DNA of 64,000 bases from Pochonia chlamydosporia 170 (Eukaryota > Ascomycota > Sordariomycetes > Hypocreales > Clavicipitaceae): the NCBI RefSeq assembly GCF_001653235.2, contig NC_035794.1:2666001-2730000 (forward strand). Direction: 5' to 3'. Below are positions 11,353-21,822 of this stretch, piece after piece. The stretch's first letter is position 1. Each line of letters begins with the position of its first letter. A program made the position numbers and the translations under genes. The notes beneath the pieces were generated by a model. It saw only the letters and a list, made by a program, of their open reading frames with translations, was not told the DNA's origin and ran no database searches.

Positions 11353-13577
11353 CTATAAGCGAGATCCGCAGCAAACATTCTTCTCCTGACTCTCATTCTC
11401 GTCATACAACACACTCTTATTCTTCTCCTGAGTCGAAACAGCCACGTCAAGCCCAGGATTCCCAGTAAAGAAGTTAATCGGCTTGAGGCCAACCGTCATC
11501 TTCTCACTCGGCATAACCGGCCAGTCCTCAATTCGGGGATTATGCGTCGAACCAAATGTATGCCAGACGACAATGTCGGCGTTTCTCACTGAGTGCGCCG
11601 CCCCCGTCGCGTTTCGCCTCTGAATCGCAGAGGCAATCCCATCCCCTCCACTGGACTGCATGGTATATCTGCCCGCAGGGAAATGATCATCGTCTTCATA
11701 GCGCGTGACCCAGACGGCGTGCTGACCAAACTCAGATCGCTTCGCATGGTACGAATCAGGGTGAGAGAGCAACATCTGGCTAGGCTGGGGTAGGAGTTTG
11801 AAGCCAACCGGCGTGCCCGTGATTGGGTTCGTCTTGTTTTCATTCAGGAACTTGAACACACGTGCCTTGTTGATGTCCAGGTCAAATCCGCCCTCTTGCT
11901 CGACGAATCGGTTCTCGGTGTAGTATCCCACTCCGAAGGGATTGTGGACGGTTGGGTCGTGGAAGGGCATGGGCTTTGACTCCTCGATTGAGAGCGTGTT
12001 CTTGTAGCCGTCGACAGCAGGGTCGATGCGAAGACTAAAGAGGTGTTGATGGTACGGGGCGAGGACACCAGGCGCCACTACTGTGCCGTACGGTGCCTTG
12101 TCTTTCTGGTTGAGATGGTGAGGAACTGTGGACAAGATACCGGTGGCACGGACTTCGTAGAATATAGAGGCATCTTGGCAAAAGTGAAAGGCAAAAATGT
12201 ACTCGTAATTGCTGACGGTGACGACTGTTTGGAGTACGAGGATCCGAGAACGTGTGACGACGGCATTGCCGGTCCGGAAATTTGTGTGCTTCCAGAGAAT
12301 ACCGTCATCTTGTTCGTGACAGCAGACAACGTTTGGCATCTTCATGGGCTCTCCGTCCCTGGTGTTGTGCCAGGCGTCAAAGTACTTGATTGTGCCTGTG
12401 GGTGGCGTGTTAGCAATGCAAGAGTGTTTACACAACACATGTTGACAACTTACCGAGACAATCGCAACCAAGTTTGAGATTGTTGGCATTGATTCCAGCA
12501 CCGTCGTTGCCGAGATCAAACGCCGCTTTGCGAGGATATGGTGCACGAGGATCGCCATACGGCACAAACATCTCGGCCAGGGACAAGCGGTAGAACAGGC
12601 TACGTCCATCGTACCGAATGTCGTGAAGCGTCAAGCCCTCGCGATAGTTGAATCCTACCCGAAAACTCCACTTCTCCCAGTTCATGTGGTTGCCTTGGAC
12701 TTTGAATGAAGGCCCCTCGGGCTGCACAACCTGATATGGCTTGGTTGTATCTCGAGGACTAGGCTTCAGGTCTGGATGATACTCGCTGGCACTTGTGGCA
12801 TGGATCTTTTCACGATCATACGGACGATCATCATTGTTGATGCGTTCGTCTGGCGCTCCGGGCAGTCTATAGACCCTTGTGACACGGAGATCCTCTGATA
12901 TTTCGGCACAAATGTCGAGCGGGTAAGCGTAATAGTTTGCGTCCAAGTGGTCAATATGACGGCAATAGAACCAACACTGTTCACCACGTCAGCCATCAGT
13001 CGCTCGAGTTATAATCCAGGATACGCACCATTGTGACACGCTCACTCATGTCATTCATGCCGTCTGTAGCATAAGCCCAAGGCTCAACTATTGCCGTCGA
13101 GCCTTCTGGCAGCTTGAGTTTGCGAATCTCCTCTTGGACATTCTTGTCGGCCAAGCACGCCTTTTCGACCGCTTTCATATAATCGGCGTCAATGTAGGAG
13201 TGCTTGCCCTCGAGTTTCTTTTGCCCCATGACTTTTTCATCATCTAGGTTGACGAGGACTTCATAGAGGCCAGGTTTGCTGCCTTGCTGTTTGGCGATGA
13301 CTTCTACGCGAGCGCAACGCACCGGAGTTCGTCCTATGGGTTGCTTGCGATGCTCGCGATCAAGATAGTCAATCATTTCATACTTGGGAGGTTCTTTCAG
13401 CGTCACGACTCTGAAATTGACGTCTTGCCCGGAGAATATGGGTCGCACAACATTTGCAGCCTAGAGGTAATAGGTCAACTTGATGGTTGTCAATTGCGAA
13501 GATGGCTCGGAATATCAACCTACGCGTGTAATTTCCTCCGGCCGCAGAGGGTCGAAGGGGTGAATGGTGGGAGCCAT
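11353..13577 (-). CDS. copper amine oxidase with peroxisomal targeting signal
   Basis: Copper- and topaquinone-dependent primary amine oxidase, 683 aa, converting amines to aldehydes with release of ammonia and hydrogen peroxide. Exons 13577-13524, 13460-13029, 12976-12454 and 12395-11353; all joins are in phase. The cofactor Tyr lies in SNYEY (about residue 400, consensus N-Y-D/E-Y); the catalytic Asp lies in AAFDLGNDGAG (about 316); copper ligands are the two His of YHQHLFSLR (about 452 and 454) and the His of HNPRIEDWPVMP (about 621). The protein ends in Ser-Arg-Leu, a type 1 peroxisome signal, where catalase can remove the peroxide. It is divergent from an aldehyde dehydrogenase gene with which it shares a motif-rich promoter, so the two probably act in sequence. 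Confidence 0.95.
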
Positions 13578-14623
13578 GAGCTTCAATGTTGTCAAATGGC
13601 AAAGTGTGGTGAACGGACAATCAATGCTGGCGGTACAAAGCAGCCGAGTTGACAGAGTTGCTGGTTTCCAAAGAGCAAATCCCGAATTTAAATGTCAAGG
13701 AAGCAAAGAGGAAGATAACTGCGGAAGATAATAGCGGTGTAGAGAACCAACGTCATGCGGATTACTTGCGCTTTGGCGATGCGTCTATATGGAGTTGAAG
13801 GATCGAGAAATGGTACGCCGACCAGGTCGCATAGAAGTCCAAGCTTAAATATGCCAATTCCAAATCTAGACATTTGTATCGTGTAATTGCTTTTTCTCTC
13901 TTTTTGTTCGGGAACCGCAATTCCGCCTCCGAACTGCTCGTTCTCTTGGCCTCCGAGTCTCGGTCCGGTCGCAGGTGGATGACAGCGGGCATTTACCTTT
14001 AGAGGTTTCGTAAGTTTATATGTACGTAATTCCCTGCCTCCAAAGGTTTAGCAGAAAACAACTCCTCCTGTGTGGCAACGAATTCTTGACCCTGCTTATC
14101 ATCTGAAAGCAATAACTCTAACCCCACCCCCATGATACGCCACACGCCTTCTCAACACTTGCCAGTGTGGTGCTGTTCTCGTCTTCCTTTGTGTGGAGAA
14201 ACCTTGCCTTTAGAGGTAGGCAACGCGATGCTCAGTGTAGGTGAGTAACCTCCAAAGGTAAGACTCGACGACAGTGGAATTCTATGGGTTGCACAGCTCG
14301 GCGTAATCGCCTCTAAAGGCAAGAATTCTACTAAATGCCTCAGATTATTTCGAGGCGGAGTTGTATCAGATGAGTTCCCTTGATCCGGTCGTGGTCCAGG
14401 CCCCTTCACGATGATGGGTCGGAACTGTGGGAGTTGTGATTGTGGCCAAGTATGACAGCAAAAATTATCCTGTGACGACATGACAATGACATAAAGTCTT
14501 GTAGGAACTGGAACACGGAATGTCCAAAGGGCTGCCACATGCACATGCCAACACGTCCGTCTCTTCGTTTCTTCCGGTTCAACATACTCTACCATTGACA
14601 TTACGCAGCAGCTGTCATCAATC
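13578..14623. promoter_or_regulatory. bidirectional promoter of amine oxidase and aldehyde dehydrogenase genes
   Basis: The 1046 bp between the two divergent ATGs. It contains the five-fold dyad motif listed separately and otherwise no open frame of note. The arrangement predicts joint induction of both enzymes. Confidence 0.7.
13995..14320. promoter_or_regulatory. five copies of dyad motif RCCTTTRGAGGY
   Basis: Near-palindromic 12-mers at 13995-14006 (ACCTTTAGAGGT), 14036-14047 (GCCTCCAAAGGT), 14206-14217 (GCCTTTAGAGGT), 14248-14259 (ACCTCCAAAGGT) and 14309-14320 (GCCTCTAAAGGC). Read on one or the other strand all fit RCCTTTRGAGGY. I did not find the full motif in the other promoters of this block. 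Clustering between two divergent catabolic genes suggests binding sites for a pathway regulator; a dimeric Zn2Cys6 protein such as the one at 25.1-26.6 kb is a candidate, but the core is CCT/AGG and not the common CGG. Confidence 0.7.
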
Positions 14624-16292
14624 ATGTCGACACAGTTGCCTTTCAAAGTACGAGTTACGGTGAATTTACATGTGTTTTATTTACTAACAGCATTGTTGTT
14701 TCTCACAGTTGCGAGACTCGTCTCTCTTTCATGACACAGCGTTGAATAACGGGCAATGGGTTCACTCCAAGTCGAGAGATACCTTTGCCATAGAAGGTGG
14801 GTTTCATTCAAAGGCTTATGGTACGACTTAGACTAACAAATACATTCGCCGCCAGACCCCGGCACTGGCAAAGTGTTTGCATCATGTGCCACGAATAAAG
14901 TTGCGGATGTAGATGGGTTCGTCGAATCATCTCAAAATGCCTTTCTCAAGTACCGCGACATGAACCCCCGGCAACGAGCACAGATGCTTCTTGAATGGCA
15001 CAGGTTGATCAAAGAAGCTCGAGAAGACATCGCGACTCTTGTTACATATGAAACTGGCAAACCCAAGTCTGAGGCTCTCGGCGAGGTTGATTATGCCTTG
15101 GGCTTTGCCTGGTGGTTTGCTGGCGAGGCCGAACGCGTCCGTGGCTCTATAGCCATCCCATCCGTCTCCAATCGCCGTACGTTTGTTATCAAGCAGCCTA
15201 TCGGGGTGAGTGTCGCTCTTGTGCCCTGGAACTTCCCCGTGGCCATGATCATCCGCAAGGTTGCCGCCGCGCTTGCCGCCGGTTGTACAATGATTGTGAA
15301 GCCATCACCAGAAACACCCCTTAGCACATTGGCTCTCGCAGACTTGGCCCTTCGAGCCGGGTTTCCTTCTGGTGTCCTCAATGTTATTACTACAGACAAC
15401 GACAACACTCCTGAACTTAGCGAGGCTCTTTGCAAGCACCCTCTAGTTCGCAAGGTCACCTTTACGGGCAGCACAGCTGTCGGAAAGCTTGTAGCGAGGC
15501 ATTGCAGCTATGGGCTAAAGAAGGTGACCATGGAACTTGGTGGCAATTGCCCACTCATTGTCTTCAACGACGGAGACATAGACCAAGCTGTTGCGGCGTT
15601 GATGATTCTCAAGTGGCGAACTGCTGGGCAGGCTTGCACTCATGCCAATCGTGTATATGTCCAGAGTGGAATTTACGACGAGTTTGCAAAGAGAATGCTC
15701 GCGGCCACACAGAAACTCAAGGTCGGACATGGAAATGATGCGTCCACAACTATGGGTGCTCTGACGACTGTGCGCGGTATTGAAAAGCTCGAGAGACACG
15801 TAGACGATGCTGTATCAAAGGGCGGCAAAGTTCTCTGTGGCGGGAAGAGGATCGATGGTCCTGGCTACTTCTTCCAGCCTACCATTATATCGGACATGAC
15901 CTCATCCATGTTGACTACCAATGAAGAGATTTTCGGACCTCTTCTTGGACTATACAAGTTTGAGTCGGAAGGAGAAGTCGTTCGTCTTGCAAACAATACG
16001 TCTATGGGCCTCGCTTCTTACTTCTTTACACGAGACGTTGATCGAACGTGGCGGATGTTGGAAAGTCTTGAGGCTGGGATGATTGGCATGAATACAGGTT
16101 CGTATCCGTTCAGAATATTTTGATCAATTAGTTCACTGACACTTTGCAGGAAATTCGTCTGCTGCTGAGTCGCCGTTTGGAGGAATCAAGGAGTCGGGAT
16201 ACGGTAAGGAGGCTGGCAAAGATGTGGCCATTGAGGAATATCTAATTTCGAAGACGGGAACTCTTACAGTGGGAGAGGTTTCGAAGTTGTAA
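14624..16292 (+). CDS. NAD(P)-dependent aldehyde dehydrogenase, succinate-semialdehyde dehydrogenase type
   Basis: Oxidises an aldehyde, probably a semialdehyde, to the acid. 498 aa from exons 14624-14647, 14709-14796, 14856-16097 and 16150-16292, all in phase. The catalytic Cys lies in TAGQACTHANRVYVQ and the general-base Glu in MELGGNCPLIVF; PWNFPVAMIIRKVAAALAAG and FTGSTAVGK are the NAD-fold signatures. Length and N-terminal layout fit the succinate-semialdehyde class. Note AGQAC where the class usually has SGQTC, a mild divergence. Divergent transcription with the amine oxidase gene suggests it removes the aldehyde that enzyme makes. No C-terminal peroxisome signal is present (ends VSKL), so it may act in the cytosol or mitochondrion. 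Confidence 0.93.
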
Positions 16293-16579
16293 TTGTTTTA
16301 TGAGTTGACAATATGTGTATTGATGTTTTACGCTCAATATATGGCACAAGGAATTTGACAAGACTGTGCTCTGTTTATGACGTATCAGCCCTTACAAGTA
16401 GCATGAGCGAAAATATACCGTCCCATGTTCAGAGTGGTTGTGCAAAAGAAGTTGCCTATATCAATATTAGGTGTAAATCAAGCACTGGGAACAGCAGAAG
16501 ATTGAAAACTGTAAAAATACTTCATGAATGAATAATTCTATTGCCCTCGTGTCTTCCAGATCCTAAATGTATTCCACGC

Positions 16580-18366
16580 CTATGATCTACGGTGCACTCT
16601 CTCCTTCATCTTCGCAAACACCGAGGGCTTAGACGCCTCATGGACCAACGCGTCGCTAATTTCTTCCGTACCAGTGGCCAAATCAACACTCTCCGAAGGA
16701 ATCAACCATTTATCCTTGCGGCCATAAGTGAATCTATGCCCAAAGTAAAGCACTACAAACAACAGTGTACCCACGTATGCCGTCATGAAATCCGAAGTAC
16801 TCCACTCCGAGGGAAAGAAGACATAGAATCCATTGAGGAGACCAATAATGGTGAAGAATATCATACACGCCCAGGCACCAGGCTTCCCGCAAACCGACAC
16901 ATACGGCAGAGTCGAGCGGTCAATCCCTTGAACGTCGAGGGCTTTGCGGAATCGTAAATAGGCAAAAGAAACGGTAATCCATGAGAAAAAGGCGGCCATG
17001 TTGATCATGTTGACCAGCCAGTTGAAGACAACCCCTGCACTGGAGCTGACATTTAGATATGCCAGGAGAGATATGACAGCACAGCTGGTCACGCTCCAAT
17101 ACGGAACGCCCCAACGATTCGTCTTGGCGAATATCTTTGGCGCGTTGCCCGCGATGGCTAGGGAGTAGATGGATCGCGAGGCAAGATACATGTAAATATT
17201 GCCGGCTGACCACGCAGAAATGAGGATGACGCCGTTGACAATGTGATCGAGGACCTTGATGCCGGCGGTTTTGATACCAACCACAAATGGAGATGCGCCG
17301 GCGCCTGCGCCCCCGGATGTAAGTTCTGGCGCGTTTGATGGGCAGGTTAAAGTGACTGCGAGGACTGAAAGTACATAGAAAAATGAGAGGCGGACAATAA
17401 ACGCCTTTGCTGCTGCCGGGATTGTCTTTCGAGGGTTCTTCGTCTCGCCGCCACATGTGGCCACCATTTCCGCAGCAAAGGAGAGCTTTTGATGCTGTTA
17501 GCAAGATTCTTCGTGCTGTGTTTGGAAGAAGAAGTTATGCTCACCGGTAGAACAGCATTCACGATCGCACCCAAAAGACTGATAAACACGCCCTTGCTGC
17601 CTTTCAGAATCCACTCATTTGCCGCACCAGGATCATGCCAGTATCTGAATCCGATGCGTTCTCCTGACGGTCCGCCGCCAGCGGCGAGGATAATCGACAG
17701 AATAATCAACCCAACCAATAGAGCGAGCTTGAGGGTGGAAAATGCGAATTCTGCCTCTCCAGAACTTGCCACAGGCATAAAGTTCAACCCAATGATGATA
17801 ACGAGGAGAATTGTAATGAACACGGCGTCGTGGACGGGCGGATTCCAATATTGGATAACCAACGCCGCAACGGTAACTTCGAAAGGAACCAAAATAGCAT
17901 ACGCGTACCAGTAGTTCCAGCCCATGGCAAAGCCAAATGACTTGGATAGAAACCGCGTGGTAAAGTGATCGGTTGACGCGCCCCGTAACGGGATGTACGC
18001 GGCCATTTCGAAAAGAAGAGTAGAAAAGACCCAAACGAATGAACAGATGACGACAAATGCAGCAAATGTCAGTGCTGGACCGCCTCTGGCCAAGGTTCGC
18101 CCGGTGCCAACCAGGAATGCCGTGCCAATACAACCTATTCGTTGCCTTTAGTACTTGATACCGGACGGCATAACAGGAGAGTTAAAGAGAGAGTTGTTAC
18201 CTCCAAGCGCAATCATCATCAGGTGCCGAGACTTGAGATGTGCACGATCACCGTGTCCAGCGCCATGGGCTTCATAGTCGCCAACATGCGATATGTGATC
18301 CGACATTCCTGCCTCATTTGCCAGAGACTTGTCCAGCTCGTGCGACTTTTCAGAACCGGAAAACAT
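16580..18366 (-). CDS. amino-acid permease, APC superfamily (fungal YAT type)
   Basis: Plasma-membrane amino-acid importer of 553 aa with about 12 helices. Exons 18366-18201, 18134-17545 and 17485-16580; both introns keep frame. The start of helix 1 shows the family hallmark HLMMIALGGCIGTAFLVGTG, followed by GGPALT; the region SFAAEMVATCGGETKNPRK matches the conserved loop of yeast amino-acid transporters. N-terminal cytosolic tail is His/Glu-rich and C-terminal tail is short. Located between the aldehyde dehydrogenase and the M24 hydrolase genes, it is the likely uptake system for the compound this block degrades; specificity cannot be read from sequence. Confidence 0.93.
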
Positions 18367-19231
18367 TGTATCTTCTCCAGAAGGACTTATATGGATCGAA
18401 CCAATCTTGTCTTGGACGAGATGCGACTTGATGGAAATTAAGTAGTTCGGCTGTCAACGCCAAGAGGCGAGGTCTGTATGTTTTATGAAGTTCTGATTTC
18501 AATGTCCGCAGCCATCAACGCCATATCCTGGAGCCAATATTGGATGTACTGGGATGCGCAAGCCATCACCTCTGCGTTATCGGGTTTATCGAGTGCAAAA
18601 AACGATACTGGGTAATACGGAGTAACGGAACACACACGGGCGGAAGGGTTCTTTGCCACGCAGTTTCTTTGTATGTCCCCAACTAGCCTGCTAGCTAATA
18701 TCTCTCAAGCTGGCTTGGAGATCTGGAATAAAATCCATGGCAGCGTATCGGGCGGGCAATTGCCTTTAACAATTAAAGTGCGCCCTTTGCACTAGTGCAT
18801 GGCGGCGGCTGGGGGAGCGACATTTTCGACAGTAAGCGCCCCCCCCTGGCGGCGAATATTTCCCCATACTTGATATCTGGGGATCTGCATGAATTGTATC
18901 ATTGCCCCACTCGCACTTGTCTTGTGGCTGATTTAGATAAGAGATGAGGTTTGGGACGCAGGGACGAAGTGAGGGTCTGGAGATGTGTGTGTGAGGGTTG
19001 TGAGAAACGTCACTATGATTTCAAGGATTGTTGTTAATGGATTTTGAATTGCTTCAAACTTACAGACTAGCTTTTCGTATTTCCCAGTAAACGCACAGCC
19101 CATCCCTTATGTTGAACCGTCAATATTGGACGGTTCATTTTCAACATAGTGGTTATGAACAGCTAACTTCAGTCGAATTTTCAGGTCTTATGTACAACTC
19201 AGATCAATGTATAAAAATATTGAAACTACCA
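18367..19231. other. intergenic, permease promoter
   Basis: Upstream of the permease gene and downstream of the M24 gene. Contains a C8 run near 18839-18846, a second TACGGAGTA word (18616-18624) and AT-rich sequence at 19020-19230. No gene seen; the plus-strand frame starting at 19109 overlaps the M24 gene antisense and is chance. Confidence 0.5.
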
Positions 19232-20643
19232 CTAAGCAGCTGGCTGGTATTCACTAAAATCATACTCGATATCAAAATCTTCCTCATCCACATCACCATC
19301 AGAGAGCTCAACATCCTGCAGGTTTTCACCCTCATCTTCCTCCTCAGCAGTAAAACCATAGTCCTCCTTCTTAATCTTCTTCCAAGCAGCAAGTGTCTGC
19401 TTACGAGTAAGGCAGAAAGGCAACTTGGACAACGGGACGCACCCGTCATCCGTAACCTCGACAGTCTGTCCAACCGAGCTGGCAGTGTCGGTTGCCATAT
19501 CCATGAGGATAATATGGATGAAAAACACCATGCCCTTCTTCGCAATGACGTTTTGACCTCGCACGAACATGGGAAAATCCATCCACGTTGGCGAGAAGGT
19601 AGCGCCCATGCTGTAGCCGCAAGCACTTAGACGCTGCTCGCTGAACCCGTTCTCATCGGCCACACGGGCATACGCCTCGAACACGTCGCCGATTTCCTTG
19701 CCAGGCTTTAGAGCCTCCATGGCGGCTTTCATCTGCAGGACGTTCACCTCGTGCATACGCCGGGCTAGCTTGGTGACACCGCCGAGAGGAATTGTCCGCA
19801 TTAAACACGCATGGTAGTGCTTGTAGGCGGCGGCATGTTCTAGAGTGATTTGTCGGTCGATCTTGGACTTGCCCGTAGAGTAGCGCGTAAGAACTGCTTT
19901 GTTTCCTAGAGATATTCGTTAGCGTAATGTGTAGCAAATGGTCAAAGGACTGTCATACCCGATACGAGAATGTTTTCGTTGGCTGGATCATCGCCGCCAC
20001 CTTCGTAGACTGTGCCGACAATCTCTCGCCAGAGGTCGCCTTCGTACGCGCCAGGCTTGGCCAGCTTCAAAGCGCGCACAAGGGCGAAGTCAACAAGATA
20101 AGCTGCCTTGCGGATCTTTCGCATCTCAGCTTCAGACTTGACAAGTCTCAATTCCCGGCCGAAGAGAGTGCTGTGATCAACCAAGGTGCAGACTCCCTTC
20201 ACTGCCTCGAGTAGGAGCTGTCCAACTCGGAGGTTCAGCGTGCAAGAGTCGGGCTCATAGCCGATTCTCTTGGAGGGCGAGTTGATTCCAAACTCTTTCA
20301 GCACCTCGGGAACCAGAGACACGGGGTTGCTTGATGCGTCATCTGATCGAATGAGAATATCCTTCTTCTCTAGGACAGATGTGTAGAGCGCTTGGCGCAG
20401 ATCGGGAGATCGAGTGATGAGACGCATTCGTCCATCATTATGGAAGTACATGGCCTGAAAGAAGACATACCCAAAGGTGTCAAAGCCAGTGAAGTAGTAC
20501 AGGGACTCTTGCTTGGTCATGAGGAATCCATCGAGGTTTTCCCTCTTCATCAGCTCGAGGGCTCTATTTCTTCGCTCCTGCAACTCCTCTTCCGAGAAGT
20601 AGAGGGCCTTCTTGAAAGGCTGAGGTTTCTTGACGGTAACCAT
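19232..20643 (-). CDS. creatinase/M24-fold hydrolase (DoeA/Xaa-Pro dipeptidase-like) with acidic tail
   Basis: Pita-bread-fold hydrolase of 452 aa. Exons 20643-19959 and 19905-19232 joined across a 53-bp intron. The N-terminal creatinase domain contains KQESLYYFTGFDTFGYVFFQ and LITRSPDLRQALYTSV; the C-terminal M24 domain contains ATFSPTWMDFPMF and GMVFFIHIILMDMATDTAS. The aspartates that bind metal in aminopeptidases are not evident at the expected place, which favours a creatinase-like, metal-free C-N hydrolase. Ectoine hydrolase (DoeA/EutD) belongs to this broad group, and the neighbour encodes a deacylase, so opening of a cyclic or N-acyl amide is conceivable. An odd feature is the last 45 residues, extremely rich in Asp and Glu. 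I start at the ATG at 20643; an in-frame extension upstream begins only with TTG. Confidence 0.85.
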
Positions 20644-21822
20644 GATGAAGGTCAAAGAAGATATTAGTGATTAACGAAGGGAGCGGTGATGTCAAAATGA
20701 GGGGAAAGTTCTTTGGCCGTGGAATCTCAGTAGATTTGAGGGCAAGCAGGTGGGCTTTATAGATTGGACCCTTAACTTTTTTTTTTACATCAGTTGCTGT
20801 TTCGTGGGTGGCATGGTTGGAGAAGCTTCAAGGGCTGGGCTAACTCGACGCTCCGTCTTTCGGACGTACAAAGTCAACTATGTGTAAGGAGAAATACCCA
20901 AGCTCGGCTATGTGTAATAAGAAGTGCCCCAGCCCAACTATGTGTAATACGAAATATGCATGTCGGGTCCTGTGACATTCGCCATGTCTGCTTCCACGCA
21001 TTCCATGTGTGAAAACAGGAACCGATCCTCCAGTTTACAAACCCGTTATCATCAACTGCAGCTCGATTTGGAGCTGTGGAGTTGGAGCTAACCAAGTTGA
21101 CCCGCCACACCTAGTGCCAAGGTTGGAATAGAAAGTCACGGCCTGTATTTGCGGGGGTTACATTCAATGTTTCCACTTGGTGGACTGCATATTCGGGGTA
21201 AAGTTGTTCTGGGGTGAGGTAGGGAGTGGGAGTATCACACGCCTCCCGAGAGACTTACCCACGTGTTGTATCTGTCGTGTTGCCGTGATTGACTCTTTCC
21301 ATTTGCCCTAGTTTTATTATCGGAACAAACCTACATGAGAGATGACAAAATATTGGTTCCGCCATGTGTATAGGCATAGCGTATCGGGCGGCCAGTTTGG
21401 TCGTGAATTCAGGAACCACCAGTAGCCACCATCTTGGAACACATAGAGTTGGCCGGAATCGGATATGAAACTCAGTTATTGTGTCAATGAAATTAACCGC
21501 CATGTCATTTGGCCAGCAAAAGTGTTATCTCCGCTGATGCAGAGAAAGTGTTCAAGTTATACTCTGCCAACATGTTGAGCGCAAGAATCTATCGTGACTT
21601 CCTCGAGTTCTCTGGCAACTTTAAGAGAAGTAGGGTAATGCACTGGGTTCTCAACTTGAAGCCTCAAGTGTACTAGAGCAAACATACGTTTAAGTGATTC
21701 AAGGCGCACAAGACTCGTAAGCGGCAGTTCAAGTTCTCTAAAGCAAATCCACCCAACCCAACAACATATTTTAAAATACTGTTTTCCTTCCAACTAGACT
21801 TTGTATAGATGCCCATGGCAAC
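20644..21822. other. intergenic, M24 gene promoter with tandem repeat
   Basis: Upstream of the M24 hydrolase gene and downstream of the fused gene. Holds a T10 tract near 20779 and the 30-bp tandem repeat at 20878-20967. No convincing gene on either strand. Confidence 0.5.
20878..20967. repeat. 30-bp tandem repeat, three copies
   Basis: Units starting with CTATGTGTAA at 20878, 20908 and 20938, exact 30-bp spacing, with the second half of each unit diverged. Lies 235-325 bp upstream of the M24 gene start. Confidence 0.8.

Noticed and set aside
19109..19630. 173-codon plus-strand frame
   Set aside because: Antisense to the acidic tail and M24 domain of a firm gene; a shadow frame.
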